Of a stretch of 57,774 nucleotides of DNA, positions 52,285 through 57,774 are shown piece by piece. Location: positions 1 to 57,774 of the forward strand of contig CALWZA010000024.1 in NCBI GenBank assembly GCA_944385905.1, read 5' to 3'. The notes beneath the pieces are model-generated. The model saw only the letters and a program-made list of their open reading frames with translations, did no database searches and was not told the DNA's origin. Both the position numbers and the translations under genes were made by a program. Position 1 is the first letter of the stretch; each line of letters starts with the position of its first letter. This stretch comes from an uncultured Clostridia bacterium. GTDB taxonomy: Bacteria > Bacillota > Clostridia > Oscillospirales > Ruminococcaceae.

Positions 52285-53914
52285 ATTCGGCAATTTGTTC
52301 TTCTATGGTTATTCCGCCCTTCAAAACTATCACAAGTTTTCTATCGGGCATTACCCGAATACACTCAATGAGCTTGCGTACAACGATCTCATTATACTCC
52401 AAGAAATTGATCTCCGTATCAGCGAGAAATGCCTTGATACTATCAATCTCTTGGTTGACCTTTTCACTTGCCTGTGTTTGGGAACGTGCTACTTCAAGCT
52501 GACTTCTCATCGCACATAGTTGATCTGATATTTTGCGAATTTCCACTTCAAACTTTTCGGTATCTCCCTCAGTTCTCATGCTCATCGTAATCATATCTTC
52601 CATATCCTGCTTCAGATCCTTAATCTTCTGCTCAATAACGTAGGCATCAAGAATGTTATCGTCGCCCGTTACAGCATAAGACAACCCGGACAAAATGAGT
52701 TCTGAAACTTCATCTTGGTATTCAAAAGCATTGCGTAACCCACGGCAAATAGCTTCCTGTAATTTTTCTTCATCAATAGATACTGAATGCTTGCAATATT
52801 GAGTGCCGTGTTCGACTCGGTTAAGGCATCTCCAAACTCTTTTCTTTTCGCCCTTGATTACCCAAGTTTTTCTGCGATAAGGACTTCCGCACTCTCCGCA
52901 CACAAGGATTTCAGTAAGAGCGAATTTCCCACTATACTTTCCCTGCTCGGTAATGCTCAAATCCGACGTCTTTCTCTTGGTACTTCTTCGGGCGATTTCC
53001 GCTTGAACCAACTTAAAGGTTTCTTTGGAAATAATGGCAGGATGGTTATTGGTAATAAGATATTTAGCCATCTCACCTAGATTTTTCTTTACCTTTTTAT
53101 TTATACAGTTCTCAATATACGTCTTTTGCAACAGCATATCACCCGCGAATCTCTCGTTACAAAGCATATCTTGAATGATCTGCTTGCTCCAGACGGATTT
53201 GCCTTTTTTTGTTTTTATACCGTTTGTTTCAATATAAGATTTGATTTGATCGAGGCTTGCACCCTCAAGATACATATTGAATATCTTCCTAACGACTTCA
53301 GCTTCTTCCGGGATTATTTCGGGTTCCCCATTTTCACCTCTCCTATACCCTAAAATGGTATATCGAAACGCGAAGGTACCTGACTTCATTCTCTGTTGAA
53401 TACCCCAACGCACGTTCGCGCTGATATTTTCACTTTCTGCCTGCGCCATAACGCTATACAAACCGAGAAACATTTCGTTTTCTGATTTCATCGAGTCAAG
53501 TGCTTGTTCTTCAAAGAAAACGCCTATGCCCATAGCCTTTAGCTTACGAACATATTTCAAACTGTCAACGGTATTTCTTGCGAAACGAGCAACCGATTTG
53601 GTAAGGATAAAATCAATCTTTCCCTTTTCGCAATCACGAATCATTTTTTGAAAATTGGGGCGCTTATTTGCTTGAGTTCCGGTAATACCCTCATCAGCGT
53701 ATATCCCTGCAAAACGCCATTTAGGATTTTTTGCAATGGCATCGGTGTAATAAGCCAACTGTGCTTCATAACTGTCAAGCTGCTCATCACTATCGGTAGA
53801 GACTCGGCAATATGCAGCGACACGGAGCTGTCTATATTCATTTTCCCTGCTTACAAGCAGAGGATTTGCTTCAATTTTTGTTACTATCTTAGTCGATGGT
53901 ATAGCTACTTGCAT
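52283..53914 (-). CDS. Large serine recombinase
   Basis: 543 residues. The resolvase domain has RVAAYCRVSTDSDEQLDSYEAQ with the nucleophile Ser39, IYADEGITGTQANKRPNF and ILTKSVARFARNTVDSL. The recombinase domain follows (YTILGYRRGENGEPEIIPEEA, SVWSKQIIQDMLCNERFAGD) and the zinc-ribbon CGECGSPYRRKTW with a second pair in WRCLNRVEHGTQYCKH. A coiled coil and a short C-terminal part end the protein. It should catalyse integration or excision of the element. Two bases separate it from the gene upstream, whose end carries its GGAG site, so the two are translated together. All key residues are present. Confidence 0.94.
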   Translation of the reverse strand: MQVAIPSTKIVTKIEANPLLVSRENEYRQLRVAAYCRVSTDSDEQLDSYEAQLAYYTDAIAKNPKWRFAGIYADEGITGTQANKRPNFQKMIRDCEKGKIDFILTKSVARFARNTVDSLKYVRKLKAMGIGVFFEEQALDSMKSENEMFLGLYSVMAQAESENISANVRWGIQQRMKSGTFAFRYTILGYRRGENGEPEIIPEEAEVVRKIFNMYLEGASLDQIKSYIETNGIKTKKGKSVWSKQIIQDMLCNERFAGDMLLQKTYIENCINKKVKKNLGEMAKYLITNNHPAIISKETFKLVQAEIARRSTKRKTSDLSITEQGKYSGKFALTEILVCGECGSPYRRKTWVIKGEKKRVWRCLNRVEHGTQYCKHSVSIDEEKLQEAICRGLRNAFEYQDEVSELILSGLSYAVTGDDNILDAYVIEQKIKDLKQDMEDMITMSMRTEGDTEKFEVEIRKISDQLCAMRSQLEVARSQTQASEKVNQEIDSIKAFLADTEINFLEYNEIVVRKLIECIRVMPDRKLVIVLKGGITIEEQIAE

Positions 53915-53916
53915 TT

Positions 53917-54771
53917 TTATCTCCTCCCGATTATCTTTCCTTGATTTATTAAAGTGATCGTGATACTTCCATCTTTTTCTAAAGAAATGGTATCTACTAT
54001 CTTTTCCATAAGCGGAAGAACCGCTTCATCCGTGTTCCATCTCTCCAAGCTTTCCTTAATATATACAGTGTGCGATTCGGATTTGTTTTCACTACAACAT
54101 TCAAACTTCATTTCAACACACTGCAATATAAGTTTCTTTACCGCTTGGAACTGAACTTTGCTTTGATCCATAAGGCGGTTAATTTCATTGTTTTGGCGAA
54201 CAATCGCCAAACTTGGATTATAGGTATCGACTTTACCTTCGTTTTCAACACTTTTCGGATTACTCTTGGCTTTAACTAAGGCATCTGTTATTGCATCGAA
54301 TATTTCTTGATCCCCAATATAAATATCATTCTTACAGCCATTGGTACAAAACCACTTTTCTCTTTTGCTCCACGTTGCGTGTCGATATAACTTCTTTCCG
54401 CACTGAGAACATACGATTGTATCCTTGAGATATTCCACCTCCGGACTGTATTCAACCTTCTTTACTCCTTTTTGAGATTTAAGGTTATAGGCTCGTTCAT
54501 AATCCTCATCGCTGACAATAGCGGGATAGCCGTCCTCGCCTATGTATTTTTTGTTTTCAATAATACGGGCAATCATATTTTTGTTCCAAACGTTTTTCTC
54601 TTGATAAAAAATGACTCCACGCTCAGTAAGGTCATCCGCGATGGCTTTAAGGATTTCTCCCGCTCCGTAACGCCGAAAGATCTCAACCACTACTCTCGCT
54701 TCTTCATCGTTGACAGTAAGAATACCGTTGACCATTTTATACCCATAGCTAATCATACGAAGTGCCATCAC
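53917..54771 (-). CDS. Recombinase-like protein without resolvase domain
   Basis: 284 residues. It begins within the recombinase domain (ISYGYKMVNGILTVNDEEARVV, then IFRRYGAGEILKAIADDLTERG), has the zinc ribbon CSQCGKKLYRHATW and a second pair CTNGC, and a coiled-coil C-terminus (IVRQNNEINRLMDQSKVQFQ). The whole catalytic Ser domain is missing. It does not look like recent decay: GGAGGTGAAG precedes the ATG (54768), and TGATG overlaps the stop of the frame before it. Such catalytic-less partners are known in clostridial recombinase groups, probably as DNA-binding helpers. Confidence 0.88.
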   Translation of the reverse strand: MMALRMISYGYKMVNGILTVNDEEARVVVEIFRRYGAGEILKAIADDLTERGVIFYQEKNVWNKNMIARIIENKKYIGEDGYPAIVSDEDYERAYNLKSQKGVKKVEYSPEVEYLKDTIVCSQCGKKLYRHATWSKREKWFCTNGCKNDIYIGDQEIFDAITDALVKAKSNPKSVENEGKVDTYNPSLAIVRQNNEINRLMDQSKVQFQAVKKLILQCVEMKFECCSENKSESHTVYIKESLERWNTDEAVLPLMEKIVDTISLEKDGSITITLINQGKIIGRR

Positions 54772-54900
54772 TTCACCTCCATTCTTAATTGAAGCTCACC
54801 AAGCAAGCAGAATGTTATATCGCCATTTTGTTCTGCGTAAATATTTGTCACAATAGAAGTAAAAAGTTCTTTGTCTATCTCCGATAACGTTTTCGGAGAA
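54768..54900 (-). pseudogene. C-terminal stump of a third serine recombinase
   Basis: The minus-strand frame ends SPKTLSEIDKELFTSIVTNI, then YAEQNGDITFCLLGELQLRM EVK and TGA at 54768-54770. Pattern EIDKELFTSIV-I-A---G-ITF-L--GLEL is that of large serine recombinase ends. It stops being similar at about 54900, where a plus-strand gene begins in the middle. So the front of this recombinase is lost. Its stop overlaps the next start as TGATG. Confidence 0.65.
54878..54899. repeat. 22-base near-perfect palindrome at the junction
   Basis: TCTCCGA-T-AACGTT-T-TCGGAGA: seven-base arms around a six-base palindromic centre, with only the T/T pair not matching. It lies at the join between the recombinase stump and the beheaded regulator. 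Confidence 0.8.
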
Positions 54901-55539
54901 TCATTCAGTATGCGCTTTACTCAAGATGATCTTCGTGCTGAGGCAATCAATATGAAAGCAAAACTGCTTCACGCGGCAGGTGATACCGATGCGGCTCTTG
55001 AAATATTGTCAAAACTCCCTGCGTGGCACGCTCCGATTATTAAGGAACAACTTTTCGGGAAAGATACTGCCGAATACCATTATTGGAACAAAAAGAATTG
55101 CTACGGTCTTATGGATGTGATGTCCATAAAACTCGCACGTATCATTCGTTTCGATCCTACCCTTACGGTCATGGAAAAGATTGATCGTCTTGAGGCTATG
55201 GCAATTGCCTTTGCTGAAATGAGTCAAAAGAATGATCTTGAGTTTTGTTGTATCGGTGAAGAATCCATCTACGCCATTTTGGCAGGTATGCTTACAGCGG
55301 ATAATTCCTCCATTGATGATGTGATTCGTATAAGAGAAAAGCAATTTGCGTCGATAGAAAGAATTATGGAACTTGCTAAAAACGATGAAGTTCTTGCAGA
55401 GCAGATTAAAATCACCTATAAAACCGATGATATGCTCTCTTGGATCTTGAACCGTCTTTCGAACTCTCCACACCCTCAATTTACTAAACTTCGAGCGAAC
55501 CCGAAATATATGGAAATGCTTAACAAGTGGGTAAAATAA
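54895..55539 (+). pseudogene. XRE-type regulator with TPR-like C-terminus, HTH part missing
   Basis: About 210 residues, beginning ESFSMRFTQDDLRAEAINMK. LLHAAGDTDAALEILSKLPAW, YWNKKNCYGLMDVMSIKLAR, SIDDVIRIREKQFASIERIM and LRANPKYMEMLNKWVK match the C-terminal helical repeat part of a family of clostridial helix-turn-helix proteins. The N-terminal DNA-binding domain and start are missing. A TTG at 54871 opens the frame but has no ribosome-binding site. It is cut at the same place as the recombinase stump. Confidence 0.75.
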
Positions 55540-55546
55540 AAAAACA

Positions 55547-55581
55547 CCGCCGAGAGTCATCTTTATAGTGACTCTCGGCAG
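55547..55581 (-). terminator. Intrinsic terminator of the XRE regulator gene
   Basis: GCCGAGAGTCA / TGACTCTCGGC stem; on the minus strand it is followed by GGTGTTTTTTTATTTT. Its CCGCCGAGAG arm occurs again at 56580-56589. Confidence 0.85.
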
Positions 55582-55587
55582 TACATT

Positions 55588-56454
55588 TTATGCGTTTGCA
55601 AAATATGGCTTGGTTCTGTTACAAGTGAAATCGTAATAGCATTGTCTTGCATTGATAAATTGGTAAGCCATCATCAATAGCGGACGGATTTCGGGATTAC
55701 TCCACTTATGATATACCTTGATTATGCTATCATCCAATGTTAAGCTATCTTCATTCAAAAGACCGTATTTAACAAGTAACGGTTCAATTTCAAGGAATCT
55801 TTCAAGTGTGATGCCAATTTTTTTAGCCATCATATCCGCTGTATATTGACTTGTTTCTGTTGTGCTTTGCGTGAAAACAATTGCCTTCATTCCATCTTCC
55901 GAAGCAAGTAATGAGAAGAACTCTCCAAAGTTCTTTTCAGACAATAGCTTTTTTGATATTTCGGGAGTATCGCAGACAGCACAAAAGAATGGAAAGTTTT
56001 CTACAAGCGACAAATATGTTGTTCCTTCGTCGTTGATGATTTGTGATGTTATTTGCTGATTGCCGCGATTCTTGTCAATAACATCTTTTAATAGCGGTCG
56101 GCTTTCATTCCCGAAGTATGCGCTTTGCACAGTCCATATAGTATCAAACAAAAACTTGAACAAATCTATTCTTTCATCTTTGCAGTGTGTCTTTTGAAGG
56201 CAAAATTTAAACAAATCATCAAGGATTTCATCTTGAGTGTAATCAGATATTTTCTTTTCTACTCCAAACAAGGCATCGATTGACACCCCTAAAACCTTAG
56301 AAATGGTCGGCAATAAATACGTGTCCGGAACACCGCCATTTTCCCATTTCGATACAGCTTGTCCCGAGACACCTACTAATTCTCCAAGCTGTTCCTGTGT
56401 ATAGCCTTTGAGTTTTCTATATTTTGCAATCTTTTCTCCGATTTTGAGTTCCAT
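55588..56454 (-). CDS. XRE-family helix-turn-helix regulator
   Basis: 288 residues. The HTH is at residues 5-60 (IGEKIAKYRKLKGYTQEQLG, then ELVGVSGQAVSKWENGGVPD). A long C-terminal region of unknown type follows, helical, with a Cys-rich last part (QCYYDFTCNRTK). ATG 56454 follows GGAGGTTATT. The gene has its own promoter and terminator. It probably regulates itself or neighbours in this element. Confidence 0.9.
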   Translation of the reverse strand: MELKIGEKIAKYRKLKGYTQEQLGELVGVSGQAVSKWENGGVPDTYLLPTISKVLGVSIDALFGVEKKISDYTQDEILDDLFKFCLQKTHCKDERIDLFKFLFDTIWTVQSAYFGNESRPLLKDVIDKNRGNQQITSQIINDEGTTYLSLVENFPFFCAVCDTPEISKKLLSEKNFGEFFSLLASEDGMKAIVFTQSTTETSQYTADMMAKKIGITLERFLEIEPLLVKYGLLNEDSLTLDDSIIKVYHKWSNPEIRPLLMMAYQFINARQCYYDFTCNRTKPYFANA

Positions 56455-56476
56455 AATAACCTCCACAGCTTCATTA

Positions 56477-56521
56477 TCACTGGTGTGACCTTATTATATC
56501 ACAAATCTCGGTTTGATACAA
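56477..56521 (-). promoter_or_regulatory. Promoter and possible operator of the XRE regulator gene
   Basis: TTGTAT at 56516-56521, 17-base spacer, TATAAT at 56493-56498. TCAC-N4-GTGA at 56477-56488, just downstream of the -10 box, is a dyad that could be the regulator's own binding site. Confidence 0.7.
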
Positions 56522-56578
56522 TAGAGACGATGTTACGTTTCACAACTGCGAGTTGAGAACTTTATATTTGTTAAAGAT

Positions 56579-56607
56579 ACCGCCGAGAGCAATAAACTCT
56601 CGGCGGT
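56579..56607 (-). terminator. Hairpin behind the split sigma-70-related gene
   Basis: ACCGCCGAGAG / CTCTCGGCGGT, 11 perfect pairs. The minus-strand tail ATCTTTAACAAAT has only a short U run, so termination strength is uncertain. Confidence 0.65.
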
Positions 56608-56614
56608 ATTCATC

Positions 56615-57742
56615 TTACTTTTCAACACTCATCCAACAACCTTCCGCACCAATACCATCCTCGGGAGGTGTTAATACACCTTTTTCGATAAGACATTCAA
56701 CAACTGCGTCAAGAATCGGCATACTCGCAAGATTATTCGCCAATCTCCATTCTCCGAGAAGATAATCGGGAACAGACTTTTTGATAAGTTCTGCAACCTT
56801 CGCTGCAACAATTTCAGCATCGGCATCGAAATATCCATTCTGCAAAGCATTACTGATATCAAATAGTCTATCTCTATCTGAAAGCGCATTTACAAGAATC
56901 TTGGTATAAAGCATATCTCCGTCGCGATACAAATAGCCGCACTCAATAGCTTTTGCAGCGTGCTCTTTTTCTTTTTCGGAAAGCAACGTAATATCAAGAC
57001 CTTCAATGGCACGGAGTGCAAGTTGAATCTGAGGGTCTTTAGACACATTGAGTCCGCAACTAAAGTGTTTCTTAATACGTGTGATGTAGATATTATCAAG
57101 ATGAACATTTGAGAAGCCGCACACATTTTGAGCGTCAACACCATCCCAACCGCCGCCATAATACTTGCCGTTATCTACATATCCAAACACGCTAAACGGA
57201 CGGTCTGTTTTCTCAACGTCAGAAAAATGATTTTTCTTCAAAGCACACTCAACACAATATGAGAAAGCATCGGAAATATGGAATACCTGCTGCCAAAGGA
57301 TAAGATTCATGTCAACTTTCTTGTTCAGATACGGGAAAGCAAGATATTCGGCTTTATGCGCTTCAATATAGTTTGATATGGTTTAACAAATCTTCGGTAA
57401 CTGCTCTGTATAAATTGCATTTGCTTTTTCAAATACATCCTTATCAAGCAAAATGAAATTAAGCGCATATTTGCCGTTTTCCAAGCGACGAAGAAAACCG
57501 TACTTACCATTTTCGCCTTTGCGGAGAATTTCAAGTTCTTCTTCAACGTAAACGGTGGGAACGTTCAGTTCCTCTGCAATTTCAGAAGCACTCATTGGCT
57601 TCTTGTGGCAAAGCCACACGATATGATTTGAGAACATTCTCGTGCACACGTTACGCGGATCTCCCCATGCAGGACTACCCGTTCCCCAAATCACGTAAGC
57701 AATTTTATCAAGCGCCACGGGCTTATTATAAGTTTCTGTCAT
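56615..57742 (-). pseudogene. Conserved protein (often labelled RNA polymerase sigma-70-related), split by one in-frame TAA
   Basis: The frame runs from ATG 57742 (after GAGGTAG) through AYVIWGTGSPAWGDPRNVCT, IVWLCHKKPMSASEIAEELN and VPTVYVEEELEILRKGENG to QLPKIC, where TAA stands at 57383-57385. The same frame continues directly with TISNYIEAHKAEYLAFPYLN, VDMNLILWQQVFHISDAF, FSVFGYVDNGKYYGGGWDG and the C-terminal GAEGCWMSVEK. I recall undivided relatives of about 375 residues, normally coded behind a sigma factor gene. The helix-turn-helix near residue 50 suggests a regulator. An internal ATG at 57310 might restart translation. A few codons of a preceding gene (ending KTKDQK, stop 57753-57755) reach the window edge. 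Confidence 0.75.
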
Positions 57743-57774
57743 TTCTTCTACCTCACTTTTGATCTTTTGTCTTG

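Overview
The window reads as a chromosome segment of a low-GC, spore-forming member of the Clostridia, most like the gut Oscillospiraceae/Ruminococcaceae group. The signs are a YtfJ/GerW sporulation protein, ScpA/ScpB next to a D-Ala-D-Ala carboxypeptidase, the plsX-rnc-radical SAM-smc-ftsY order, an FMN riboswitch before a RibU-type ECF component, zinc-type L28, many Shine-Dalgarno sites of GGAGG type and sigma-A promoters with 17-base spacers. Names are by recognition of protein motifs; no database search was run.

From 1 to about 41 kb the content is conserved housekeeping, almost all on the minus strand. In window order it holds cell wall and chromosome segregation (dacF, ytfJ, scpB, scpA, an M50 protease), L28 on the plus strand, a lipoprotein and an SGNH hydrolase, riboflavin uptake under an FMN riboswitch, EF-P, a Xaa-Pro peptidase, aroQ, endonuclease IV, yqeG and rpsU. 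Then comes a long cluster that is transcribed from trmH/dprA/topA/trmFO through plsX, rnc, radical SAM, smc, ftsY, rdgB, yhbY, nadD, yqeK, LCP and rsfS to leuS. The infC-rpmI-rplT operon has its own perfect promoter, a leader with an attenuator, and infC appears to start at AUA. Upstream of it lies a peculiar protein with an IscB PLMP/RRXRR-like N-terminal motif fused to a beta-rich domain. proC, a cytidylate-kinase-like gene, glmS, coaD, rsmD, uvrC and a flavin reductase finish the core.

From about 41 to 52 kb the window is carbohydrate-oriented accessory DNA. It has two tandem paralogous sugar-binding lipoproteins with a shared upstream element, two serine tRNAs, a deletion scar joining a beheaded GH25 lysozyme to a beheaded sugar-phosphate isomerase, a Gfo/Idh/MocA oxidoreductase, and a four-gene ABC-type operon. 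That operon codes for a 708-residue chimeric binding lipoprotein, two permeases and a one-helix adaptor-like protein; no ATPase is present.

From about 52 kb to the end is mobile or formerly mobile DNA. A translationally coupled set of serine recombinase genes includes one complete enzyme, one member without the catalytic domain, and a stump of a third. It is followed by a beheaded regulator, an intact XRE regulator and a conserved gene (often labelled sigma-70-related) that is split by one in-frame TAA. No rRNA, CRISPR array or classical IS element was seen. The strongest leads for new biology are the PLMP-like fusion protein at 31954-32985 and the chimeric ABC operon; neither can be called a proven new system from sequence alone.
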